DNA of 16,842 bases, taken from the NCBI GenBank assembly GCA_021647685.1, contig JAKIUH010000042.1:1-16842 (forward strand). Reading direction: 5' to 3'. Source of the stretch: Bacteroidales bacterium. GTDB lineage: Bacteria > Bacteroidota > Bacteroidia > Bacteroidales > NBLH01. The stretch's first letter is position 1. Each line of letters starts with the position of its first letter. Under the pieces are notes generated by a model. The model saw only the letters and a list, made by a program, of their open reading frames with translations. It ran no database searches and had not been told where the DNA came from. Positions 8,244 through 15,181 of the stretch are shown in pieces. The translations under genes and the position numbers were made by a program.

Positions 8244-8486
8244 GGGCTTGCTGAAAAACGCTAAATGTATTATTAATCAGTGTTTTGTGTTTGCATTATT
8301 GCCTTGAAATGCAAGGGTTTTCACTAAAATATCAGAAAAAGCATGCATTTATTATATACAAACAATTATATTTTTAGCTGCTCAGCTGCACACCTCTTTT
8401 GTATTTTGTTCAGTTTGAAGTATTTCTATACATCTGCACTTCACAAAATCCAAAATAGATGCACATCTGAGCTTTTCAGCAAGCCC
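8244..8486 (+). mobile_element. MITE-like element, copy 2 (243 bp), with target duplication TACTTA
   Basis: Perfect 14-bp terminal inverted repeats (GGGCTTGCTGAAAA and its complement TTTTCAGCAAGCCC) bound the element. It is flanked by direct TACTTA at 8238-8243 and 8487-8492. It lies in opposite orientation to the element at 5130-5382. The shared core includes GCATGCATTTATTATATACA and the nearly invariant final ~110 bp. The element holds no transposase; the short open frame inside it is discussed separately. It fills most of the 404-bp gap between lpxC-fabZ and lpxA (8133-8536). The rest of that gap is AT-rich DNA in which I see no clear promoter. Confidence 0.87.
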
Positions 8487-8536
8487 TACTTAAAACATAT
8501 TTCCTTAATTATTAATCAAATATAAAAACAGATACA

Positions 8537-9310
8537 ATGAATCAACCGTTATCTTACGTGCATCCGGAAGCAAAAGTTGCTAAAAATGTGGTTATTGAAC
8601 CTTTTGTTTCAATTGATAAAAATGTAGAAATTGGCAAAGGAACCTGGATTGGGCCTCACGTAACTATTATGGAAGGTGCACGGATTGGTGAAAATTGTAA
8701 AATATTTCCGGGAGCAGTAATATCTGCCATTCCTCAAGATTTAAAATTTAAAGGTGAAGAGACAATTGTTACCATTGGAAACAATACAACTTTAAGAGAG
8801 TTTGTTACAGTTAACAGGGCTACTGTTGCAAGGGGAATTACTTCGATAGGTGATAACTGTTTATTAATGGCATACTCACATGTAGCTCATGACTGTGAAG
8901 TAAGAAATAATGTAATAATCGGAAATTCTTGCCAAATTGCCGGCGAAGTAGTTATTGATGATTTTGCTATTTTAAGCGCATCGGTATTAGTACACCAGTT
9001 TGTACATATTGGAGCACACGTAATGGTTTCGGGTGGTTCGCTTATTAGAAAAGATGTCCCCCCATTTATTAAGGCTGCACGTGAACCGCTTTCGTATGTA
9101 GGTATAAACTCGGTAGGCTTGCGCAGAAGAAATTTTGACAGTAACCGAATTAATGAAATTTTAGATATTTATAGAATCCTATATTCGGGAAAATATAATA
9201 ATTCCGATGCTTTAGTAGAAATAGAAAAAGAAGTTCCTGCATCTTTTGAACGCGATTATATTTTAGAATTTGTTCGCGAATCAAAACGTGGAATAATCAG
9301 AGGTATTTAG
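8537..9310 (+). CDS. lpxA: Acyl-ACP--UDP-N-acetylglucosamine O-acyltransferase LpxA
   Basis: LpxA performs the first step of lipid A synthesis, attaching a 3-hydroxyacyl chain to O-3 of UDP-GlcNAc. The 257-residue protein is a hexapeptide-repeat beta-helix (about 1-185; for example VEIGKGTWIGPHVTIMEGARIG) followed by a helical C-terminal domain. Diagnostic segments are IPQDLKFKGE (65-74), which contacts substrate in the family, and MAYSHVAHDC (111-120). H118 corresponds to the catalytic His125 of E. coli LpxA and H115 to His122. The helical tail starts near GLRRRNFDSNRINEI. Its usual place directly after lpxC-fabZ is disturbed by element copy 2. It converges on thiL, and no efp follows. Confidence 0.96.
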   Translation: MNQPLSYVHPEAKVAKNVVIEPFVSIDKNVEIGKGTWIGPHVTIMEGARIGENCKIFPGAVISAIPQDLKFKGEETIVTIGNNTTLREFVTVNRATVARGITSIGDNCLLMAYSHVAHDCEVRNNVIIGNSCQIAGEVVIDDFAILSASVLVHQFVHIGAHVMVSGGSLIRKDVPPFIKAAREPLSYVGINSVGLRRRNFDSNRINEILDIYRILYSGKYNNSDALVEIEKEVPASFERDYILEFVRESKRGIIRGI

Positions 9311-9350
9311 TATTAGTAATTAGTGCATTCGTTATTATTAAATACACCAA

Positions 9351-9368
9351 TCTCCTATAATTAGGAGA
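9351..9368. terminator. Possible bidirectional terminator hairpin between lpxA and thiL
   Basis: TCTCCTATAATTAGGAGA forms a 7-bp perfect stem with a TAAT loop in the 108-bp gap between the convergent genes lpxA and thiL. Neither side has a strong uninterrupted T run (TGCATTTAATTT on the plus side), so termination strength is uncertain. Its position between convergent genes is the main support. Confidence 0.4.
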
Positions 9369-9418
9369 CTGCATTTAATTTAACCTAAACTATGAGCATC
9401 ACTCAATCAAAGTGATTA

Positions 9419-10462
9419 CTAATTATCTTCTGCTCTCGCAAAAGCATTCCACCCCTTTGCATGAAGGGGTATTACATTGCCTCCGGTACTTATTAAAACA
9501 GTCCCCTCTTTTTTGTTGGTAATATGCCCGATAATACTTATTTGCGGTTCGGCAGTGAGTTGTTTATAATCATCCGGACTTACCGTAAAAAGCAACTCAT
9601 AATCTTCGCCTCCGTTTAAAGCACAAACAGTAGGGTCAATACTTAGTTCATCAGCCATACTTTCCGTTTCAGGAGCAATGGGTATTTTATTTTCAAAAAT
9701 TTTACATCCGGTACCCGAATCGTTACAAATATGAAGAATCTCAGAAGAAAGCCCATCTGATATATCAATCATAGCTGTCGGAACAATTCCCTTTTGTTTT
9801 AAATACCTGTAAATATCCGCCCGTGCTTCAGGTTTTAATTGCCTTTGTAAAATATAATCATAACCTTCAAGTACAGGTTGAAAGCTCGGGTCGGCTTGAA
9901 AAAGTTCATTTTCGCGCTTTAAAAGATGTAATCCCGCATAAGCCGCTCCTAAATCACCACTTACACAAATATAATCTCCTTCTTTTGCTGTGTTTCTGTA
10001 AACAATATCATTTTTTTCTGCACTCCCAATTGCCGTAAGACTTAAAAACATACCGGTTCTTGATGAAGAAGTATCACCTCCTACCAAATCTACCTTATAA
10101 TTATCGCAAGCAAGTTTTATTCCGGCATATAACTCTTGAAGCATTGAAGTTGTAAAACGGTTAGATACCGCTATTGAAACAAGAAGTTGCTTTGGTTGCG
10201 CATTCATTGCATAAACATCTGAAAAATTAACAATCGCCGCTTTATATCCCAAATGCTTTAACGGAACATATGCCAAATCAAAGTGTATGCCTTCTATTAA
10301 CACATCATTGGTAACTACTATTTGTTCTTTTTCAAAGGCTAATACTGCTGCATCATCACCAATTCCTTTTATTGTTTCTCTGTTATATATGTTAATATTT
10401 TGGGTTAATAAATCAATAAGTTCAAACTCACCCTGTGTATTATTTTTGTTTTTATTGCTCAT
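9419..10462 (-). CDS. thiL: Thiamine-monophosphate kinase
   Basis: ThiL phosphorylates thiamine monophosphate with ATP to give the cofactor thiamine diphosphate. I chose the start at 10462 (MSNKNKNNTQGEFELI, 347 residues). The frame stays open to ATG 10534, but the extra 24 residues resemble no ThiL N-terminus, and an exact TAnnTTTG promoter element lies inside them. Family motifs are KGIGDDAAVL (Mg/ATP site, about residues 33-42), VGGDTSSS, IDISDGLSSEILHI and LNGGEDYELLFTV, in the AIRS-kinase order. The gene is convergent with lpxA, and the next minus-strand gene ends 94 bp upstream. No other thiamine genes are in the window. Confidence 0.95.
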   Translation of the reverse strand: MSNKNKNNTQGEFELIDLLTQNINIYNRETIKGIGDDAAVLAFEKEQIVVTNDVLIEGIHFDLAYVPLKHLGYKAAIVNFSDVYAMNAQPKQLLVSIAVSNRFTTSMLQELYAGIKLACDNYKVDLVGGDTSSSRTGMFLSLTAIGSAEKNDIVYRNTAKEGDYICVSGDLGAAYAGLHLLKRENELFQADPSFQPVLEGYDYILQRQLKPEARADIYRYLKQKGIVPTAMIDISDGLSSEILHICNDSGTGCKIFENKIPIAPETESMADELSIDPTVCALNGGEDYELLFTVSPDDYKQLTAEPQISIIGHITNKKEGTVLISTGGNVIPLHAKGWNAFARAEDN

Positions 10463-10479
10463 TTTTTTAAAATTTGCTG

Positions 10480-10487
10480 CAAAAATA
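10480..10487 (-). promoter_or_regulatory. Putative thiL promoter -7 element
   Basis: On the minus strand TATTTTTG matches TAnnTTTG exactly and is followed by C, 17 bp before the preferred thiL ATG. The expected -33 region has no good TTTG; a palindrome, ATGCTTAATAAGCAT (10496-10510), sits there instead. Confidence 0.45.
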
Positions 10488-10556
10488 CGTATTATATGCT
10501 TAATAAGCATAAAAGCATGTAAATCTTTTGCCAAACAAATAAATTTAGAAACATTA

Positions 10557-11201
10557 TTAATTCAGTTCGTAGTTTCTATGAGCCCATTTTATAGAAGGTT
10601 CTATCCATTCTTTCAAAGCCTTAAATTGAAAACCATGTTTCAAACCTGTATTTAATTCAATTTCTTTAAAATTTTTAATTTCACAGTTTGATGTTTCTTT
10701 TCTTTTTAAGGCAGAAACTCCTAAGGGATCCGTTTTTTCATATATTGTTAAAATATTACCGCAAAAATTAATGTCAGGAAATCTTTCAATATCTCGATCA
10801 TTATAACAAGCTATAAAAACAAAATTTATATCCGGATTTTTTGCATATGTAGATACATATTGAGCAATATATCCACCTTTTGAGGTACCAATTACGGTAA
10901 TGTGATTAGCAGAAACTCCTTTTATAAGTAAACTGTCAATTTGTTTCTTGACTTTCAGGGCATAATCTTTCACGTTTACATTTGCTTTTCTTTTTTCACT
11001 GATAACATTAAAACCATTATCTTCAAAAGCCTTTATGATTTTATTATACTCAGCCAGTCCGTATTGCGGGTGTGGTTCATTTAACTCATGAGTTTCAACA
11101 AATCGATTATGTAAAAAAAATACATAATCCTGTTCTTGATGTATAAAAAAAGAAGAAAAGAAAAAACTAAATAAAACCAAAAACACAGAAAAAGTTTTCA
11201 T
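10557..11201 (-). CDS. Secreted or envelope alpha/beta-hydrolase-like protein
   Basis: This 214-residue protein starts with a hydrophobic signal-like segment (MKTFSVFLVLFSFFFSSFFI), suggesting export. The body fits an alpha/beta hydrolase: a first strand YVFFLHNRFVE, then the nucleophile elbow GTSKGG at 105-110 with S107 as candidate nucleophile. D158 in YEKTDPLG and H189 in GLKHGFQFKALKEWI complete a plausible Ser-Asp-His triad in the right order. The substrate is unknown. I cannot tell an esterase from a dienelactone-hydrolase-like or peptidase-like member. The gene ends 94 bp before thiL on the same strand but probably has no functional link with it. Confidence 0.7.
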   Translation of the reverse strand: MKTFSVFLVLFSFFFSSFFIHQEQDYVFFLHNRFVETHELNEPHPQYGLAEYNKIIKAFEDNGFNVISEKRKANVNVKDYALKVKKQIDSLLIKGVSANHITVIGTSKGGYIAQYVSTYAKNPDINFVFIACYNDRDIERFPDINFCGNILTIYEKTDPLGVSALKRKETSNCEIKNFKEIELNTGLKHGFQFKALKEWIEPSIKWAHRNYELN

Positions 11202-11246
11202 AAGCTAATTTATTAATTATTTATATTACTACATAGTCTGAATCAC

Positions 11247-11318
11247 TCATATCATAAAGCCCCAACTACCAGCTTCTGCAATGTAAAGATCTTGTCCTCC
11301 AGCAGGGTTAAAAATGTT
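11247..11318 (-). pseudogene. Possible degraded gene fragment
   Basis: Between in-frame stops on the minus strand lies a 23-codon open stretch reading NIFN then PAGGQDLYIAEAGSWGFMI. It looks like the C-terminal end of a folded protein rather than random AT-rich sequence, and it coincides with a local rise in GC content. There is no start codon or longer frame. It may be a remnant of a lost gene or part of the hydrolase gene's leader. I do not recognise the family. Confidence 0.2.
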
Positions 11319-11580
11319 TCAGATTAAGTGTTTTTTTAACAGTTGTTACTTACTATCGTATCTAAAAAAACTATATTATTAACAAGGGTAAAGTTAATAC
11401 AATTATGCTAAATTTTGTATAAACCGATGATAAATAATTGAATTACTGAAACTTTAATATTCAACATTGAATAAAGCAAAAAACAGAAAATTAAGTAAAT
11501 TTAATGTAAATCTGTTTAAAAATAATAAAAACTTCTCCAAACATTCTTACAGCGCTTTTTTTATTCTAAAATTTTTAAGC

Positions 11581-11588
11581 TAATTTTG
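11581..11588 (+). promoter_or_regulatory. Putative promoter -7 element of the SPOR-protein gene
   Basis: TAATTTTG is an exact TAnnTTTG match ending 23 bp before the ATG at 11612. A T-rich stretch (TTTT at 11558-11561) lies 19 bp upstream, a 3-of-4 match to the -33 TTTG. Confidence 0.45.
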
Positions 11589-11611
11589 TCCCGGATTTAA
11601 AAAAGAAGCCG

Positions 11612-12064
11612 ATGAAGCATTTTTTCTTTTTGACGATTATTTTTCTTTTTTCAAGTAGTGCTTTTGCACAAACATCAAGACTGGAATTAGCACAAACAGG
11701 ATTGTTTGGACAATCCTATTCCGGCAGTCAAGCCAAAATATATATTAATGCAGATACTAAACTGTTTCAAATAATAAAACTGCACAAACAACAAAGCGAG
11801 GGAAAAACACAAATAAGAGGATGGCGTATTCGCGTATATATGGGTTCCGGGCGAAATGCACGAGACGAAGCCAATAATGCAAAAATGAAGATTAGAAATT
11901 ATTTTCCCGATATTGAACCTCACATGGTTCATCACTCTCCTTATTTCCAAGTAGTTGTAGGTGATTTCCGTTCTCGAATTGAAGCAGAAGCATACAGAAA
12001 AAAAATGCTTGATAAATTCCCGGATTGTTATGTAGTAGAATCAAAAATCACATTAAATAATTAG
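11612..12064 (+). CDS. Exported SPOR-domain-like protein
   Basis: This 150-residue protein begins with a clear signal peptide (MKHFFFLTIIFLFSSSAFAQ; probable cleavage after A19). Residues about 68-145 resemble a SPOR domain: the strand GWRIRVYMGSGRNARDEANNAK opens it, and YFQVVVGDFRSRIEAEAYRKKMLDKFP gives the typical second half (VxVGxFxxxxxAxxxxxxL). SPOR domains bind denuded peptidoglycan in the periplasm, often at the division site, so a cell-wall-associated role is the natural inference. The segment between signal and domain (20-67) is short and unannotated. purF follows 37 bp downstream on the same strand, possibly by co-transcription but without obvious functional connection. Confidence 0.75.
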   Translation: MKHFFFLTIIFLFSSSAFAQTSRLELAQTGLFGQSYSGSQAKIYINADTKLFQIIKLHKQQSEGKTQIRGWRIRVYMGSGRNARDEANNAKMKIRNYFPDIEPHMVHHSPYFQVVVGDFRSRIEAEAYRKKMLDKFPDCYVVESKITLNN

Positions 12065-12101
12065 TAAGTTTTAAAGATTAATAAATCGTATAAATATAAA
12101 A

Positions 12102-14003
12102 ATGAGCGATCAGATTAAACATGAATGTGGTATAGCATTAATCCGGCTGCTAAAACCACTCGAATATTATCATGCCAAATACGGAACATGGATGTATGGT
12201 CTGAATAAACTCTATTTGCTGATGGAGAAGCAGCATAATCGAGGGCAAGATGGTGCAGGAGTAGTTAATGTAAAATTGAATACCAAACCGGGGACTACTT
12301 ATATTAACCGCAGCAAATCAATGGGAGAAATGCCTATAAAAGAAGTATTTGACTTTATCCGTGGCAACATCCGATCGCTGGAAAAAGAACATCCCGAAAG
12401 AATTACCGACCCCGTTTGGGCTAAAGAAAATATTCCCTTTGCCGGAGAATTATACCTTGGACACCTGCGTTATGGTACTTTTGGAGGCAACAGTATTGAT
12501 TATGTGCATCCGGTAATGCGTCAAAATAATTGGAAATCCAGAAATTTAGTCCTTGCCGGGAATTTTAACCTTACCAATGTTGACGAACTATTTAATGCAC
12601 TGGTAAACCTTGGTCAACATCCCAAAGATTATTCTGATACAGTAACAATTTTAGAAAATGTCGGTCATTTTCTCGATGAAGAAAATCAAGCACTTTTTAA
12701 CTTATTCAAAAGCAGAGGATACTCAAACAAAGAAATTAGTGAAAAAATTGAACAAAATATTGATATTCAAAGTATATTAAAAGAATCAAGCAAGCGTTGG
12801 GATGGTGGGTATGCCATTGCCGGCTTGATTGGACATGGAGACTCTTTTGTAATGCGCGACCCCTCAGGCATTCGTCCCGCCTTTTATTATAAGGATGATG
12901 AAATTGTTGTCGTAGCTTCTGAAAGAGCAGTTATTCAAACAGTTATGAACGTACAATACGAAGATGTTCATGAAGTAAAACCGGGCTTCGCTTTAGTGAT
13001 TAAAAAAGAAGGCGATGTTTCGCAGAAACTTATCCGTGAACCTTTAGAACGTAAATCTTGTTCATTTGAACGAATATATTTTTCACGCGGAAGTGATTTA
13101 GACATATACAAAGAGCGTAAAAAATTGGGACAATTAATTATCCCGAAAATAATTGAAGCTATTGATGATGATATTGACAATACTGTATTCTCATATATAC
13201 CCAATACCGCCGAAACTGCCTTTTACGGAATGGTTTCGGAACTGGAAAGTTATTTAAACAGAAAAAAAATAAAACAAATAACAGAAAATAACGGAAAACT
13301 TAGCAACGATGAATTGGTTGCAATACTTGACCACCGACCGCGTGTTGAAAAAATAGCCATAAAAGATGTAAAGCTGCGTACATTTATCAGTCAGGATGAA
13401 GGACGCGACGATATGGTAGAGCATGTATATGACATTACCTATGGAACAGTTCGTAGAGGAAAAGACAATTTGGTTATTATCGATGATTCTATTGTACGCG
13501 GCACTACTCTTGCAAAAAGTATCTTACGAATATTAGACCGCTTAGGTCCTAAAAAAATAGTCGTTATATCATCTTCGCCCCAAATTCGATATCCCGATTG
13601 TTATGGAATAGATATGGCAAAATTGGGCGATTTTATTGCTTTTAGAGCCACAATTGAGCTTTTAAAAGATACAGGAAAACAGGACATTATAAACAAAGTT
13701 TATAAAAAATCAAAAGCGCAACAAAATCTACCCAAAGAAGAAATCATAAACTATGTAAAAGAAATATATGAGCCTTTTACGCCCGAAGAAATATCGGATA
13801 AAATTAGTAAAATGCTTAGCAACGGTAACATAAATGCAGAAGTTAAAATAGTTTATCAAAGTATAGAAAATCTGCATGAAGCTTGTCCAAATGATAAAGG
13901 CGACTGGTATTTTACAGGTAATTATCCCACCCCGGGAGGAAATAAAGTGGTAAATACTTCATTTATTAATTATGTTGAAGGAAGAAAGGGCAGAGCATAC
14001 TAA
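12102..14003 (+). CDS. purF: Amidophosphoribosyltransferase, long Bacteroidota form
   Basis: PurF makes phosphoribosylamine from PRPP and glutamine, the first step of purine synthesis. The N-terminal class II glutamine amidotransferase domain has its candidate catalytic cysteine at C9 (KHECGIALIRL), RGQDGAGVV at 48-55, GHLRYGT at 120-126 and GNFNLTNV at 153-160. The C9 position implies removal of an eight-residue propeptide to expose the cysteine. The phosphoribosyltransferase domain has SCSFERIYFSRGSD near 320 and the PRPP loop VIIDDSIVRGTTL at 458-470. IRYPDCYGIDMAKLGDFIAF follows. At 633 residues it is well over 100 residues longer than the E. coli enzyme, with insertions and a C-terminal extension. 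This length is typical of Bacteroidota homologues. PurF activity is likely, though a paralogue role is possible if a standard purF exists elsewhere. Confidence 0.88.
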   Translation: MSDQIKHECGIALIRLLKPLEYYHAKYGTWMYGLNKLYLLMEKQHNRGQDGAGVVNVKLNTKPGTTYINRSKSMGEMPIKEVFDFIRGNIRSLEKEHPERITDPVWAKENIPFAGELYLGHLRYGTFGGNSIDYVHPVMRQNNWKSRNLVLAGNFNLTNVDELFNALVNLGQHPKDYSDTVTILENVGHFLDEENQALFNLFKSRGYSNKEISEKIEQNIDIQSILKESSKRWDGGYAIAGLIGHGDSFVMRDPSGIRPAFYYKDDEIVVVASERAVIQTVMNVQYEDVHEVKPGFALVIKKEGDVSQKLIREPLERKSCSFERIYFSRGSDLDIYKERKKLGQLIIPKIIEAIDDDIDNTVFSYIPNTAETAFYGMVSELESYLNRKKIKQITENNGKLSNDELVAILDHRPRVEKIAIKDVKLRTFISQDEGRDDMVEHVYDITYGTVRRGKDNLVIIDDSIVRGTTLAKSILRILDRLGPKKIVVISSSPQIRYPDCYGIDMAKLGDFIAFRATIELLKDTGKQDIINKVYKKSKAQQNLPKEEIINYVKEIYEPFTPEEISDKISKMLSNGNINAEVKIVYQSIENLHEACPNDKGDWYFTGNYPTPGGNKVVNTSFINYVEGRKGRAY

Positions 14004-14179
14004 ATCTTAAATACAATAAAGTCTATGGTTAAATAGTGAGTATTGAGTATTGTTTATTGAATATTTGTTCTTTGCACTTTTATGAATATAGTTGGCAGAT
14101 TTTAATTATTACGCATGTATAAAGAAAAAGTAAACAAATATTTCACCCACTATATTTAATACAGAACCGGCTTACATAT

Positions 14180-15127
14180 TCACTCCTTTTGAAAGCTAGA
14201 AATATGACGGTGCTTTTTCGTGTCGTAAATATCCTCAATTTTTATTAAAATACCGGTTTCTTCAACACCTCCAAAATGATGATTAATTGCCGTACCAAAA
14301 ACTTTCATGGTGGGTGAAAGGTTCATGTACGAGTTAAATAAAGGAGGTATTATCTCATTACAATCACGAACCTTACGGTTCATAATTTTAAAATCTTCTT
14401 TGTAATCTTTACCTATCAAAATTTTTTCCAATTCAGCTTCATTTGTTTCCAATTGCATCGGTACACGCGGATATACTAAGTTCTCTGTATCAGGAAAATA
14501 TTTTTTTAAGAAATACAAAATTAAATCACGCGCAAACTTATTGTAACTAACGTACATAGTAATTTTTCCGAAAAGATATTTAATCTCCGGATATAAAACA
14601 ACCAGGGCACCCAAACCGTCCCATAAATTATCTAATGAGAAAAGGGCTTTTCTACCTACTCTACTTGCCTGATAATCAGGCTGTATAAACGATCTACCCA
14701 ATTCAATGGAATAAGGCAAATATTCACAAATAAATTTCTCAGAAAACTCAAAAAGCCCTCTTGTCGCTAATTTTATAGTTCCGTTTTCATCTCGCGGAAT
14801 TTTTTCATTGCAATTTAAAAACCTGTACCCTCCTATAATCTCTTGTTTTTCCGGCTCCCAAACAATTAATTGCCGATACGGAAACTCGGCAGTATCATAA
14901 TCGTCAATATCCGCACTTTTACCGGTACCTCCACCGGCTTCTCTAAATGTAATTTCCCTAAGTCTGCCAATTTCAAGCATAACATTAGGGGCATTATGGT
15001 AATCTACAACATATATTTCGTTACCTCCGTTATTGGTTTTCCTCAAAAAACGTTCTTTTGTTAATTCACTAATTAACAAATCTTTACTAACCGGAGCTAT
15101 GATTTCATTAAACTGCTTTTTATCCAT
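14180..15127 (-). CDS. glsB: GNAT/hemolysin-type N-acyltransferase, probable glycine-lipid (GlsB-like) enzyme
   Basis: The 315-residue protein belongs to the OlsB/'putative hemolysin' acyltransferases, which form an amide between a 3-hydroxyacyl chain and an amino acid. Recognisable segments are LREITFREAGGGTGKSADID (about 56-75), LIVWEPEKQEIIGGYRFLN (87-105), SIELGRSFIQPDYQ (140-153) and ALFSLDNLWDGLGALV. In Bacteroides thetaiotaomicron a homologous N-acyltransferase (GlsB) works with an O-acyltransferase (GlsA) to make glycine lipids. Here a PlsC-like gene lies 54 bp upstream on the same strand, so the pair probably acts on one pathway. Glycine versus ornithine or another amino acid as acceptor cannot be decided from sequence, so the symbol is provisional. 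Confidence 0.7.
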   Translation of the reverse strand: MDKKQFNEIIAPVSKDLLISELTKERFLRKTNNGGNEIYVVDYHNAPNVMLEIGRLREITFREAGGGTGKSADIDDYDTAEFPYRQLIVWEPEKQEIIGGYRFLNCNEKIPRDENGTIKLATRGLFEFSEKFICEYLPYSIELGRSFIQPDYQASRVGRKALFSLDNLWDGLGALVVLYPEIKYLFGKITMYVSYNKFARDLILYFLKKYFPDTENLVYPRVPMQLETNEAELEKILIGKDYKEDFKIMNRKVRDCNEIIPPLFNSYMNLSPTMKVFGTAINHHFGGVEETGILIKIEDIYDTKKHRHISSFQKE

Positions 15128-15181
15128 ATAATTAACACTACAACTTTAATTGGTTTATTAAACATGCTTAAGCAAATCCGT

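Larger units (their letters stand above)
11202..11611. other. 410-bp intergenic region between divergent genes
   Basis: This stretch separates the hydrolase gene (minus) from the SPOR protein gene (plus). It is very AT-rich except for about 11255-11310, which is visibly more GC-rich and codes on the minus strand for a protein-like fragment, listed separately. A promoter-like TAATTTTG at 11581-11588 serves the plus-strand gene. I see no tRNA, terminator or repeat here. Confidence 0.6.

Noticed and set aside
5124..8492. Reading the two inverted elements and the genes between them as one composite transposon
   Set aside because: Each element has its own flanking duplication, there is no transposase, and the enclosed genes are core lipid A genes in their expected order.
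14038..14052. Short tandem GAGTATTGAGTATTG downstream of purF
   Set aside because: Two AT-rich units of 7-8 bp are easily explained by chance or slippage; there is no larger array.
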